A DNA stretch of 59,674 nt from Sulfoacidibacillus thermotolerans. GTDB lineage: Bacteria > Bacillota > Bacilli > Alicyclobacillales > SLC66. Below are positions 45,185 through 53,972 of the stretch, one piece after another. The stretch's first letter is position 1. The number at the start of each line of letters is the position of its first letter. Location of the stretch: the NCBI RefSeq assembly GCF_003144315.1, contig NZ_MPDK01000015.1:1-59674 (forward strand), in the 5' to 3' direction. The notes under the pieces were generated by a model. That model was not told the origin of the DNA, ran no database searches, and saw nothing but the letters and a program-made list of their open reading frames with translations. The position numbers and the translations under genes were made by a program.

Positions 45185-46462
45185 TTAACTTTTGCCGCGC
45201 GGGAAAAAAACTCGACACATCGTGCCTCGATGTACCTCACTTTGCACGATCATCTTGCCATGATGCGCATCAACAATCCACTTGCCAATCGCGAGTCCAA
45301 GTCCTGTGCCACCCGTAGCACGAGACTTGTCCCCTCGATAAAAGCGGTCAAAAATATGGGGCAAGTCTTGCTTTGCAATCCCCATGCCCGTATCCGAAAC
45401 AGATAGTTCAACATGCCCTTCATCTGCGTGACATTCCACGAGTACGCTACCACCCTTTGGCGTGTATTTCAATGCGTTGTCCAGTAAAATCCAGATGAGT
45501 TGAAGCAAGCGTTTTTCATCCGCTTGCAACACGATCTCGGGCTCGACCACAAAACTTACCTTCAGCCCCTTTTGTTCACACAGCAGCTGATATAAATCCG
45601 CAATGCGTTGCAATAACTCTGAGCACCGAACAGATTGCAGCGACAGTTCCAACTGTTTCGAGTCTGCCCGCGCCAATGTCAAAAGGTCATCCACCAGTTG
45701 GTTCATCCGTCGAGCTTCATTATCAATCGCAGAGATGCTTCCCGCTTCTTGTTCTACTGTATGAGTGGGATGCCGAAGCAATAGCTGCGCTTGCGCCTGA
45801 ACGACTGCAAGGGGCGTACGCAACTCATGAGAAGCGTCAGAGACAAACTGTTGTTGCTTTTCCCACGATCTCCGAATCGGAATCAGCGCACGTGAAGCCA
45901 AGAACCAGCCAGCAACAACCGCTGCAAACAGTCCCGCGAGTAGATCAAATAAAATGAGAAACAAAAGGTTTTGCAACTCATGTACCTGATCGTCAATGTT
46001 GCGAATGACCTGCATCGTTCCACCACTAGGCAAAGCTCCTGCTGACATGGGGACCGGGAGATTTAAAACCCGAAAAGTGTGGTTTTGAATGGTGAGCGTA
46101 ACCGGTCGTTTCGCCTCTAAAGCTGCCGCTAGCAATTTGAGATCACTTGTAGAAAAAGTATTTTCCGGTTCCTGTGACCAGATTTGGTGGCCTCGTGTCC
46201 ATACGAGAAAGAGCGTTGGAACTTGACCAAAATGTGCGTGATCGACCGGAAGCCGCACAGTTGCAGACGGTTCGTGCCGATGCCGATTGGCCTGCTCCGC
46301 TCTATGTAAAACGATCTGGGCTGTCGTTCGCAAGGCGTGATCGACGCCTGCGTACAGTCGTTCTTTTGTAAACAAATATAATGTTCCTGCAATCACAAAG
46401 AGGATACAGGCAAAAACAACTGCATTTAAAATGGCTAACCGCAACCCGACCCGCTGAAACAT
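45185..46462 (-). CDS. Sensor histidine kinase of a two-component system
   Basis: The 425-residue kinase has two membrane segments (about 10-30 and 165-188) that flank an extracytoplasmic domain of about 130 residues, a short HAMP-like linker (LIPIRRSWEKQQQF), HisKA with SDASHELRTPLAVVQAQAQ, and HATPase motifs LLDNALKYTP, DTGMGIA and GGTGLGLAI. It resembles CiaH/BaeS-type kinases that sense envelope stress, though the signal is unknown. It begins two bases after the stop of the response regulator (ATG 46462), so the pair is co-translated. The divergent exported protein at 47379 is a plausible target. Confidence 0.93.
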   Translation of the reverse strand: MFQRVGLRLAILNAVVFACILFVIAGTLYLFTKERLYAGVDHALRTTAQIVLHRAEQANRHRHEPSATVRLPVDHAHFGQVPTLFLVWTRGHQIWSQEPENTFSTSDLKLLAAALEAKRPVTLTIQNHTFRVLNLPVPMSAGALPSGGTMQVIRNIDDQVHELQNLLFLILFDLLAGLFAAVVAGWFLASRALIPIRRSWEKQQQFVSDASHELRTPLAVVQAQAQLLLRHPTHTVEQEAGSISAIDNEARRMNQLVDDLLTLARADSKQLELSLQSVRCSELLQRIADLYQLLCEQKGLKVSFVVEPEIVLQADEKRLLQLIWILLDNALKYTPKGGSVLVECHADEGHVELSVSDTGMGIAKQDLPHIFDRFYRGDKSRATGGTGLGLAIGKWIVDAHHGKMIVQSEVHRGTMCRVFFPRGKS

Positions 46463-46464
46463 GC

Positions 46465-47139
46465 CTAGGACTCCTTCAACATGAACCCGACTCCACGCAC
46501 CGTGCGCACATACTCATCACAATGGAAGGGAGCTAATTTTTTACGCAGATAATGAACATACACATCGACCACCGTCGACCCGGAATCCGAATTAAACCCC
46601 CATACGCGATAAAAAATTTGCTGGCGAGTTAAAATTTGTTCCGCATTGATTAAGAAATACTCTAGCAGCTCATATTCCTTCACCGTAAGGTGCAATGGTT
46701 TATTGTCCACAAATCCGTCGTGCGCCTGCGGACGAATCTGAATGCGCCCATACGCAATGTGATCTTCGTGATAAATGCTGCCTTTGCGCCGTGCAAGCGC
46801 ACGCACGCGCGCCAGCAATTCTGCCACGTCAAAAGGTTTTGTCAAATAGTCATCGGCACCATAATCAAGACCGATCACGCGGTCTTCCACACGATCACGT
46901 GCAGTGAGAAACAAAACGGGTGTCGTAAAAGATACCTTGCGAATCTCTTGCAACACGCGATGGCCGTCCAAGTCAGGCAGCATAATGTCTAAAATGATCA
47001 CATCGCAAGGCTCTTGCAACGCTTTTTCTAATCCTTGGCGACCATCATGAGCCACATCTGTTTCCCATTTTTCCTCCTGCAGCGCCGATTCAATGACAGA
47101 CGCAACTTCAACATTGTCTTCGATTACAAGCACTCGCAT
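46465..47139 (-). CDS. OmpR-family response regulator
   Basis: The 224-residue regulator has a receiver domain (VLVIEDN acidic pair, the phosphorylated aspartate in VIILDIMLPDLDG, and the lysine in LTKPFDVAELL) and a C-terminal winged helix with LTVKEYELLEYFLINAEQIL and TVRGVGFML. ATG 47139 is preferred over the adjacent TTG because family members start MRVLVIED. It is the first gene of the pair with the histidine kinase and lies divergent to 47379. The 236-base region between them should hold both promoters, but no clear operator repeats were seen there. Confidence 0.93.
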   Translation of the reverse strand: MRVLVIEDNVEVASVIESALQEEKWETDVAHDGRQGLEKALQEPCDVIILDIMLPDLDGHRVLQEIRKVSFTTPVLFLTARDRVEDRVIGLDYGADDYLTKPFDVAELLARVRALARRKGSIYHEDHIAYGRIQIRPQAHDGFVDNKPLHLTVKEYELLEYFLINAEQILTRQQIFYRVWGFNSDSGSTVVDVYVHYLRKKLAPFHCDEYVRTVRGVGFMLKES

Positions 47140-47378
47140 CAATAACCATCCTCACTTTTACGATCGTTCTCCCCCGATTCCCACATCCCTATCTAGTATG
47201 AGCGAGTTCTTTTAGATTTCCCTTAAATAAAACATGCAACGTTCATTCGAGCGCGAAAAAAAAAAAACGAAAGCGACCACGGATCATAAAAATGACATGG
47301 TTTTCTAAGAAAAATTAAAAACAAGCTTGTTATAACTACGTTGTCTCAAAAAAACTACTTCAAGGAGCGCGGTACCAC

Positions 47379-48104
47379 ATGAAAAAACCGAAGACACTTG
47401 TAGTAAACTCAGTCGCCATTCTTGGACTAACAGGCATAATCGGAGGCCTCGGAGGACTGACAGCCTTTGCCGCAACCCCTTCCACAGTCTCTGCGGGCAG
47501 TCCCACCTCCCACATCGAACATCATGGCAAACACCATCCAGATCAACAGTGGAAAGAACTTGCAAGCATCTTGAAGATTAGCCCAAAAACACTACACGCC
47601 GACTTAAAGGCAAAGGAAACCATCGCCGAGATTGCGCAAAAACAAGGCATATCAACCCAGACACTAACGGCAGAACTTGAAGCAAACTTCCAGTCACATC
47701 TGAATCGCGCCGTAGCAAATGGAAAGATCACCGCTGCACAAGAACAACGTCTGATCACCCAGTTTGACGCCCATGTTGGACAAATGATCAACCGCCCTGG
47801 CTTCATGCTCGACAAACGTCCTTTGGGAACACGTCCACATGGACAAATCGCCAAGCTTGCAAAACTTCTACATCTCAGCCCAAAAACACTGCGCGCCGAC
47901 TTAAAGGCAAAGGAAACCATCGCTGAGATTGCGCAAAAACAAGGCATATCAACCCAAACACTAACGGCAGAACTTGAAGCCCCCGCCAAGACACATTTGG
48001 TGAAAGCTGTAGCAAATGGAAAGATGACCATCGCACGCGAGCAAGCCATTTTGGCGAAAATGAATACTCGCATAAGCAACATGCTAACACGCACGTGGCG
48101 ATAG
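47379..48104 (+). CDS. Secreted protein with duplicated DUF2680-like repeat
   Basis: The 241-residue protein has a signal peptide (about residues 1-30, with a GLGGLTAFAA end) and two repeats of about 65 residues, each with ISPKTL-ADLKAKET, IAEIAQKQGISTQTLTAELE, and then AVANGK(I/M)T and a helical end. The pattern resembles the DUF2680/YckD type of small exported proteins. The two repeats are almost identical at DNA level over 104 bases, so the duplication is recent or kept uniform by gene conversion. The protein is His/Lys/Arg-rich and basic. ATG 47379 has AAGGAG upstream. It is divergent from a two-component system that may control it, and a terminator follows. Confidence 0.8.
   Translation: MKKPKTLVVNSVAILGLTGIIGGLGGLTAFAATPSTVSAGSPTSHIEHHGKHHPDQQWKELASILKISPKTLHADLKAKETIAEIAQKQGISTQTLTAELEANFQSHLNRAVANGKITAAQEQRLITQFDAHVGQMINRPGFMLDKRPLGTRPHGQIAKLAKLLHLSPKTLRADLKAKETIAEIAQKQGISTQTLTAELEAPAKTHLVKAVANGKMTIAREQAILAKMNTRISNMLTRTWR
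47580..47683 (+). repeat. Intragenic direct repeat, copy A (104 bases)
   Basis: This 104-base segment matches 47877-47980 with only four substitutions by direct comparison. It encodes the first conserved repeat of the secreted protein. Confidence 0.95.
47877..47980 (+). repeat. Intragenic direct repeat, copy B (104 bases)
   Basis: Second copy, 297 bases downstream of copy A in the same reading frame. Recombination between copies would remove exactly 99 codons and leave an in-frame protein with one repeat. Confidence 0.95.
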
Positions 48105-48130
48105 ACTGTACATGATAACCCCCTTACACG

Positions 48131-48159
48131 ACAGGAGCCCTTTTCTCGGGGGCTCCTGT
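48131..48159 (+). terminator. Terminator of the secreted repeat protein gene
   Basis: ACAGGAGCCC (48131-48140) and GGGCTCCTGT (48150-48159) form a perfect ten-pair stem with a nine-base loop, followed by TCTTT. Confidence 0.8.
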
Positions 48160-48218
48160 TCTTTATCCGACAACCCTTGACAATCTCTCACGAATCTCGC
48201 ACTATTACTACGTATGCA

Positions 48219-48238
48219 TTATAACGGTTTCGTTATAA
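48219..48238. promoter_or_regulatory. MarR-type palindromic operator
   Basis: TTATAACG (48219-48226) and CGTTATAA (48231-48238) are perfect inverted repeats with a four-base centre, giving a 20-base palindrome typical of sites bound by MarR dimers. It lies 33 bases before the start of the regulator gene and downstream of a TTGACA (48177-48182), so it is well placed for autorepression and control of the efflux genes. Confidence 0.75.
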
Positions 48239-48270
48239 ATGGCTGGATCTACAAGAAAGGACTGTCTTCT

Positions 48271-48762
48271 ATGGACGAAGGAATGGAACTAGATCAACTC
48301 TTGCCGATGAGTATCGAACGCATAAAACGACTCATTCGCATGACGATTCGACAGGAGATTGTCCGCAAAGTGGGGGCTCCGGATCTGCGCATCATCGATT
48401 TTATCGCCTTGCGCATGATCAGCCGTCGCCCTGGACTAACCATCAAGGAACTCAGTACACACCTAGGTACCTCGCACAGCACAACTTCTGGCATGGTCGA
48501 ACGTTATGAACGGATGCAACTCATCCAAAAAGTAGTCAATGAAACCGACCATCGTTCCTATCGACTCTATCTCTCTCCTAATTCCGAGGAAATCATGAGA
48601 AATGAAATTCGCGGCGTCACCGATGACTTGTTCGCTACACTGCTTCAGCAGTTAAGCAAAAAAGAACGCGAGGGATTGCAAATCGGCCTCAGTGGATTGT
48701 TGCGAGTGGTTGACGAACAGCTACAGCATTTTGCGAGCGATCATCCAACATGTGAATCATGA
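48271..48762 (+). CDS. MarR-family transcriptional regulator
   Basis: The 163-residue protein is a MarR-type winged-helix repressor: helices for dimerisation at both ends, the recognition region LTIKELSTHLGTSHSTTSGM (about 72-91) and the wing with QKVVNETDHRSYRLYLSP. Such proteins leave DNA when they bind small aromatic or hydrophobic compounds. ATG 48271 is chosen, with AAAGGA nine bases upstream; a longer in-frame start at 48214 would place the operator palindrome inside the coding region. It is followed 64 bases later by efflux genes and probably controls them. Confidence 0.93.
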   Translation: MDEGMELDQLLPMSIERIKRLIRMTIRQEIVRKVGAPDLRIIDFIALRMISRRPGLTIKELSTHLGTSHSTTSGMVERYERMQLIQKVVNETDHRSYRLYLSPNSEEIMRNEIRGVTDDLFATLLQQLSKKEREGLQIGLSGLLRVVDEQLQHFASDHPTCES

Positions 48763-48826
48763 TCTCTCGAAAATTGATCTCTAGTAAAAATCAAGCAGAT
48801 TCAACAAACAGGGGAGTCTATTGCAC

Positions 48827-50725
48827 ATGAAAGAGCACATCTATGTCAAAAAGCTAATCCCCACCCTCGTCCTCACAACGATGGTCGGGTCCTTACTAGC
48901 CGGTTGTGGAACGGTAAGAAATTCACAAAACACCGCACTGCCTCCTTTACCTGTCAGTGTTGAAACAGTAGGCCTATCTCCTCTCTCTTCACAAAATACG
49001 TACTTAGGACAAGTTACTCCTTATATTCAAACGAGTGTATCCCCAGCCCTCGCTGGTGTATTGTCAACTGTCGACGTACGTCCTGGTCAAGTCGTTACGC
49101 GAGGTCAAGTCCTTGCTACTGTCAACACAAGCGAACTTCAAGCACAACTCGCACAAGCAGAGGCAAATGCAGGCGTCTCACAGGCCGAACTCACCTCTGC
49201 GATGGAATCAAACAGCCATTCCCTCGCACAAGCAGCAGCCTCGATCAAGACGGCGCAAGCCAATTTGGCGCAAGTGCAGACATCAGTGCAAAATGCCATC
49301 ACGCAAAATCTCCAAGCCGTAAACACACAGACCACCCAATACCAAGACGCTGTCCAACAGATGCAAAGCACTCTCGCAGCTGATGCAAAGGCCGTCGCAC
49401 TCGCACAGCAACAATTGCAAAGTGCACAAGTCAATCAACAAAATGTCATCGCACAAGCACAAAGTCAGTATCAGACGGCGATCGCGAACTTGAACGCGGT
49501 AAAAACCCAGCTAGCGAGCGCGCTCGCAACCGATCAAGCCAATGTCGCCACAGCCACACAACAAGTACAAATCGCCAGTACAACACTAAATCAAGCAGAA
49601 GAGACCAATCACCTGCTGACAGACCCTGCCGTCTTACAAGCGCAAAGTCAGTACGATCAAGCAGAAACTGCCCTGCAAAATGCAGAAAATGCGCTGCAAC
49701 AAGAAGAAGCCAGTAGCGCACTGCAACAAGCGCAGGCAAGCTATGACGCAGCAAAAGCAAACTTACAAGCCGCCCAAGACAATCAACCGATCGCAATCGC
49801 GCAAGCGCAATTAGCACAAGCAAAACAAGCGCTCACATCAGCAGAGCAAAGCAAGTCCCTAAGCGTCGCAAAATCACAACTCGCACAGGCAAAAGCCGCA
49901 CTGCAGGCAGCACAAGCTTCTGCAGCAAGCAGTATCGCCGCTTCCCAGGCACAACTGCAACAAGCCAAAGTGTCCTATGCAACCTTATTGGATAACCCAC
50001 AACTCCAAGTCAATCAAGCACAACTCCAAGCATCTGAAGCAGGGGTTCAAGTAATTCAAGCACAAATTCAAAATGGCCAGATCCTCTCCCCACTCAGCGG
50101 CTACGTACAAGCTGTCAACGCGCAAGTAGGACAAGGCGTAGGTCCGACATCAAATTTCGTGACCATTGCTTCAATGAACCCTGAAATGGTCACGGTAGAC
50201 GTCCCGGAATTTGATATTCATAAACTTCAGGTAGGAACCCCCATGCTCGTGACAGTGCCTTCGTTCAATGAGGTGTTACACGGTCATGTGCTAGCCATAC
50301 ACCCCGAGTTGTCAACAAACACACTTGCCTATCCAGTGGACATAACAGTGAGCGGAGGAAAAGCGCCTTTGCTGCCAGGCCTTGAGGTACAAGCGATCGA
50401 AGCGTCAAGCACCGCACACCTTGGCATCATGGTGCCAGCAGATGCTGTCCTCAGTCTACAAAGCGGTGCAAATGAAGTGTTCACTGTTGATCACGGGATC
50501 GCTCACGCACAAATCGTGCAAATCGGCGCAATGACGCAAAATGAATACCAAATTACAAGCGGCTTACGCCTTGGGCAAGAACTCGTCGTACAGGGGCAAA
50601 ATCTACTTTCGCCAGGCAATCGCGTCACGGTCGTTTCCATAAATGGCAAATCCGTCAATCCTCTCTTGCAGCAAAGTGCTGCTGACAGTAAGCGCCATGC
50701 GCACAAAAAGGGGTCTTCTTCGTGA
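48827..50725 (+). CDS. RND efflux adaptor (membrane-fusion) lipoprotein
   Basis: The 632-residue protein has a lipoprotein signal with lipobox LLAGC, a biotinyl-lipoyl-like half motif (VDVRPGQVVTRGQVLATVNT), a very long alanine/glutamine-rich coiled coil of about 320 residues (about 105-420), the returning half motif (GQILSPLSGYVQAVNAQVGQ), and C-terminal beta-barrel domains. It bridges the inner pump and the envelope. The coiled coil is much longer than in common HlyD/AcrA adaptors, which may suit a thick Gram-positive wall or an S-layer. ATG 48827 has GGGGAG ten bases upstream. It overlaps the pump gene by four bases. Confidence 0.9.
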   Translation: MKEHIYVKKLIPTLVLTTMVGSLLAGCGTVRNSQNTALPPLPVSVETVGLSPLSSQNTYLGQVTPYIQTSVSPALAGVLSTVDVRPGQVVTRGQVLATVNTSELQAQLAQAEANAGVSQAELTSAMESNSHSLAQAAASIKTAQANLAQVQTSVQNAITQNLQAVNTQTTQYQDAVQQMQSTLAADAKAVALAQQQLQSAQVNQQNVIAQAQSQYQTAIANLNAVKTQLASALATDQANVATATQQVQIASTTLNQAEETNHLLTDPAVLQAQSQYDQAETALQNAENALQQEEASSALQQAQASYDAAKANLQAAQDNQPIAIAQAQLAQAKQALTSAEQSKSLSVAKSQLAQAKAALQAAQASAASSIAASQAQLQQAKVSYATLLDNPQLQVNQAQLQASEAGVQVIQAQIQNGQILSPLSGYVQAVNAQVGQGVGPTSNFVTIASMNPEMVTVDVPEFDIHKLQVGTPMLVTVPSFNEVLHGHVLAIHPELSTNTLAYPVDITVSGGKAPLLPGLEVQAIEASSTAHLGIMVPADAVLSLQSGANEVFTVDHGIAHAQIVQIGAMTQNEYQITSGLRLGQELVVQGQNLLSPGNRVTVVSINGKSVNPLLQQSAADSKRHAHKKGSSS

Positions 50726-53700
50726 AAATCGCGGACTTTTCAATTCGTCGCTCCGTGACCATCACGATGATCATGGCAGCCGTTTTATTGATTGGCACCT
50801 TCTCTATTTTCCAGCTTCCGATCGAACTTGAACCTGCTCTCGATATCCCAGTCGCATCTGTTGCCACCTCGTGGCCTGGCGCCTCACCTGCGGAAGTAGA
50901 GCAACAAGTGACACAGCCGATCGAAAATGCTCTGCAAAGTCTGCCTGGCGTATCCGAGATCGACTCAACCTCATCACTTGGCAACAGCCAAGTCGTCGTC
51001 CAATTTAACTATGGCGTCAACATTTATCAAGAGGTAGACGATATGCGCAGCATTGTCAATCGCGTGCAATCCAAGCTGCCAAGTGATGCGACAACACCGA
51101 TTGTGCAACAATTTAATCCCACCAATAAACCGATCATCACGATCGCACTCTCAGGAAATGAACCGTTGTCAGCCATCACGGACCTTGCGACAAACGTCGT
51201 TGAACCAGCCTTTGAGCATTTAAACGGCGTCGGGTCCGTCAACGTGATTGGCGGTTTGACACGTCAGATTAATGTTCTTGTCAATCCATCACGCCTCATG
51301 CTATATCATCTTTCCATTGGACAAGTAGTCTCCGCAATCTCCGCAGGCAATCTGACTGTCGACGCAGGTCAAGTCAACAAAGGCGATCAATTGATTCCTC
51401 TGCGCGTAAAAGGACAGATCACAGCACCTCAACAGATTGCTCAAATTCCGATCACAAGTGGTCAGGAAACCCTTAGCGTGGGTGACGTCGCCACCATCCA
51501 AGATGGCTATGCCAATGTTTCCTTTATCTCCACACTCAATGGGCAGCCAGCGGTCAGCTTTACGATCACCCAGGCGACGAACGCCAATACAGTACAAGTT
51601 TCACAAGAGACAAAGCAGGCCTTACGCCAATTGCAAAAACAATTGCCACCCAGCGTAAAACTCACGCTGATTAGCGACTCTGCAAATACGATTCAGGGGA
51701 CGATCGATACCGTCGTCGAACACACCATTTTAGGTTTTCTAATCGGCATGCTTGTCATGCTGTTCATCTTGCGCAGCGTTCGCACAACCCTGATTATTGG
51801 CGTGGCGATCCCAATTGCCATGATCTCCACCTTTATCTTGATGAATGCAGCTGGACTCACAATCAATTCAGCCACACTAGGAAGCCTTGCCGTTGGCCTT
51901 GGTTCCCTCGTCGACTTCTCGATCGTGGTGCTTGAGAGCATTTTTCGCGCGCGACAGCGCGGGCTCAGTCCCGTTGAAGCGGCGAAACAAGGGACAGCAG
52001 AAGTTGGATTGGCCGTTGTCGTCGCTGCGATGGCGCAGATTTCTGTATTTGCGCCCTCCATCTTTGTACCTGGCGTTGCCGGACAGTTTTTTGGCCCCAT
52101 CGCCATGACAGTAAGTTTCTCCCACCTTGCAGCGCTCTTTGTCGCAATCACGTTTACACCGATGCTCGCTTCGAAATTTCTAAAAGGGAGACGATTTGAA
52201 TTAGAAGAGACGATACCCGGGAAAACCGCTCCCTTTCGCCCCTTGTCCCCCTTTGATTGGTCTGGCCGCGCCATGCACGACCTGACACAAGGGTATCGCA
52301 AGCTGCTCACGTGGAGTTTGCGGCACCGCGGGACTGTCATCGGGGGGGCTGTCCTCATGGTAATCGTCAGCTTTGCCCTCGTCCCGCTGATCGGATTTGA
52401 ACTCATTCCAACCGTCAACACAAACCAGATCAGCATCACGACCACGCTTGCAAACGGGACCAATCTTGCTACAACGACGAAGTTCACACAAAGACTTGAA
52501 CAACTCGCACAAGCGCATATGCCCGATGTCAAGTCGATGTTTGCACAAATCGGCAGCACCGCGTCTGACAGTTTTGGCGCGACCAATGCGTCGACCATCA
52601 CGGTGACACTTGGCGCAAAAGCCCGTAACCTAGACGCCATCGCGCATCAGTTTCACCAATATGTCGCTGCCATACCCGGTGCGCAAATCGTTGTCGAGCC
52701 CGTCTCTGCGGCAAGCAATGGACCTGCCTCCGCAGGCGTACAAGTCGATGTGCAAGGGCCTGATTTACAGACACTCGCGATCTTGAGCAACGAAGTCGCA
52801 CAAATCATGGAGCGCACGAAGGGGTTAGAATATGTAGATAACACACTCTCAACAGGGATGCCGGATGATCAACTGAACATCAACCAAGCCGCACTCCAAC
52901 AGTACGGGCTCACTGAACAGCAAGTAGAGTCCACACTGCATGATGCCTTCCAAGGCGTGAATGCCTCCACGTACTTTGTCGGGGACAATCAGTACAACAT
53001 CAACGTGCAGTTGCCAGAGAGCTTCTCACGCAATATTTCGAATCTCTCACAAATCTTTATTATGAACAACGCGGGGGACATGATTCCACTCGAGCAAATT
53101 GCGACACTCACGACATCGCAGGAACCCCCAGTGATTGATCATACAAATGGCGTGCGTTCAGTAACCATCAAAGCGAGTGTCTATGGAATTTCTGCAGGGC
53201 GCGCACAAAATCAAATCGCTGCGCAGATCCGACATTTGCGCATTCCGGCAGGTTACTCGATCAACTTTGGCCAAGAGGGGAAATTTATCGCGCAAGCGTT
53301 TGCTGATCTTGGAATCGCCGTCATCTTTTCAATCGTACTGCTTTACATGGTGATGGCAAGTCTTTTTGAATCGTTTATCACGCCCTTTGTCATCATGTTT
53401 TCCCTGCCCCCCACCTTTATCGGAGGCGCTCTAGGGCTTTTTCTCACTCATCGGTCACTGAATATCGATTCTTTTATTGGAGTGATCATGGTGATGGGCC
53501 TGATTGCGAACAATGCAATTGTGCTCGTCGATTATACAAACCAACTGCGTGCGCGCGGTCTTTCACTCACAAAAGCGCTTGAAGAAGCCGGGCCCATTCG
53601 CCTGCGGCCGATCCTCATGTCAACGCTCACCACCGTCCTTGCCATGCTTCCACTCGTTTTAGGATTTGGTACAGGCGGCGCAACACTAGCTTCAATGGCG

Positions 53701-53853
53701 ACAGTCATCGCTTTTGGCTTGCTCTTTTCAACACTCGTCACCCTGATTCTCGTGCCTGTAGTCTATGTCACAACTGACAACAATCTCACGCGTATCAAGC
53801 GACTTTTCCACCGTACATCCCCCATGGATCCGACAATCCCCCAAGGGATGTAG
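50722..53853 (+). CDS. RND family efflux transporter (AcrB/SwrC-like)
   Basis: The 1043-residue permease has the RND layout: TM1, a large external loop, TM2-6, a second loop and TM8-12 (SIRRSVTITMIMAAVLLIG at the start, GFELIPTVNTNQISI opening the second half). It exports drugs, surfactants or metals using the proton gradient. In TM4 the usual Asp-Asp pair reads VDFS (D398, F399), so one of the two proton-relay aspartates is missing, and the TM10 lysine position reads LIANNAIV (Asn). This differs from AcrB but fits part of the Firmicute SwrC-like group. GTG 50722 overlaps the adaptor stop (GTGA), so the two are translated together. Confidence 0.94.
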   Translation: MKIADFSIRRSVTITMIMAAVLLIGTFSIFQLPIELEPALDIPVASVATSWPGASPAEVEQQVTQPIENALQSLPGVSEIDSTSSLGNSQVVVQFNYGVNIYQEVDDMRSIVNRVQSKLPSDATTPIVQQFNPTNKPIITIALSGNEPLSAITDLATNVVEPAFEHLNGVGSVNVIGGLTRQINVLVNPSRLMLYHLSIGQVVSAISAGNLTVDAGQVNKGDQLIPLRVKGQITAPQQIAQIPITSGQETLSVGDVATIQDGYANVSFISTLNGQPAVSFTITQATNANTVQVSQETKQALRQLQKQLPPSVKLTLISDSANTIQGTIDTVVEHTILGFLIGMLVMLFILRSVRTTLIIGVAIPIAMISTFILMNAAGLTINSATLGSLAVGLGSLVDFSIVVLESIFRARQRGLSPVEAAKQGTAEVGLAVVVAAMAQISVFAPSIFVPGVAGQFFGPIAMTVSFSHLAALFVAITFTPMLASKFLKGRRFELEETIPGKTAPFRPLSPFDWSGRAMHDLTQGYRKLLTWSLRHRGTVIGGAVLMVIVSFALVPLIGFELIPTVNTNQISITTTLANGTNLATTTKFTQRLEQLAQAHMPDVKSMFAQIGSTASDSFGATNASTITVTLGAKARNLDAIAHQFHQYVAAIPGAQIVVEPVSAASNGPASAGVQVDVQGPDLQTLAILSNEVAQIMERTKGLEYVDNTLSTGMPDDQLNINQAALQQYGLTEQQVESTLHDAFQGVNASTYFVGDNQYNINVQLPESFSRNISNLSQIFIMNNAGDMIPLEQIATLTTSQEPPVIDHTNGVRSVTIKASVYGISAGRAQNQIAAQIRHLRIPAGYSINFGQEGKFIAQAFADLGIAVIFSIVLLYMVMASLFESFITPFVIMFSLPPTFIGGALGLFLTHRSLNIDSFIGVIMVMGLIANNAIVLVDYTNQLRARGLSLTKALEEAGPIRLRPILMSTLTTVLAMLPLVLGFGTGGATLASMATVIAFGLLFSTLVTLILVPVVYVTTDNNLTRIKRLFHRTSPMDPTIPQGM

Positions 53854-53879
53854 GTCAAATAGAGACACCCATTTCATTT

Positions 53880-53925
53880 GGCAGGCCCGCCTCTTGCCCA
53901 AACACGAAAAGAGGCGGGCCATGCC
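53880..53925. terminator. Strong hairpin between convergent efflux and EAL genes
   Basis: GGCCCGCCTCTT (53884-53895) pairs perfectly with AAGAGGCGGGCC (53909-53920), and GGCA/TGCC extend the stem by four pairs after a one-base bulge. There is no T-run. It lies between two convergent genes and probably ends both transcripts. Confidence 0.6.
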
Positions 53926-53972
53926 AGCCCCGCCTCCCCGCTTCCTCACAGATCCCCGCCGTTTACACACGC

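Noticed and set aside
47543-48094. Open frame on the minus strand across the secreted repeat gene
   Set aside because: It exists only because the repeats lack stops in that frame; the plus-strand gene has a signal peptide, binding site and terminator.
49100-50050. Repetitive CAAGC/CGCAA-rich DNA that looks like a tandem repeat array
   Set aside because: It is explained by the Ala/Gln-rich coiled coil of the efflux adaptor; there are no regular units with spacers, so it is neither a CRISPR nor a satellite.
51693-52640. Long open frame on the minus strand opposite the RND pump gene
   Set aside because: It lies wholly inside a well-supported gene, has no binding site or recognisable domain, and its composition follows from the pump codons.
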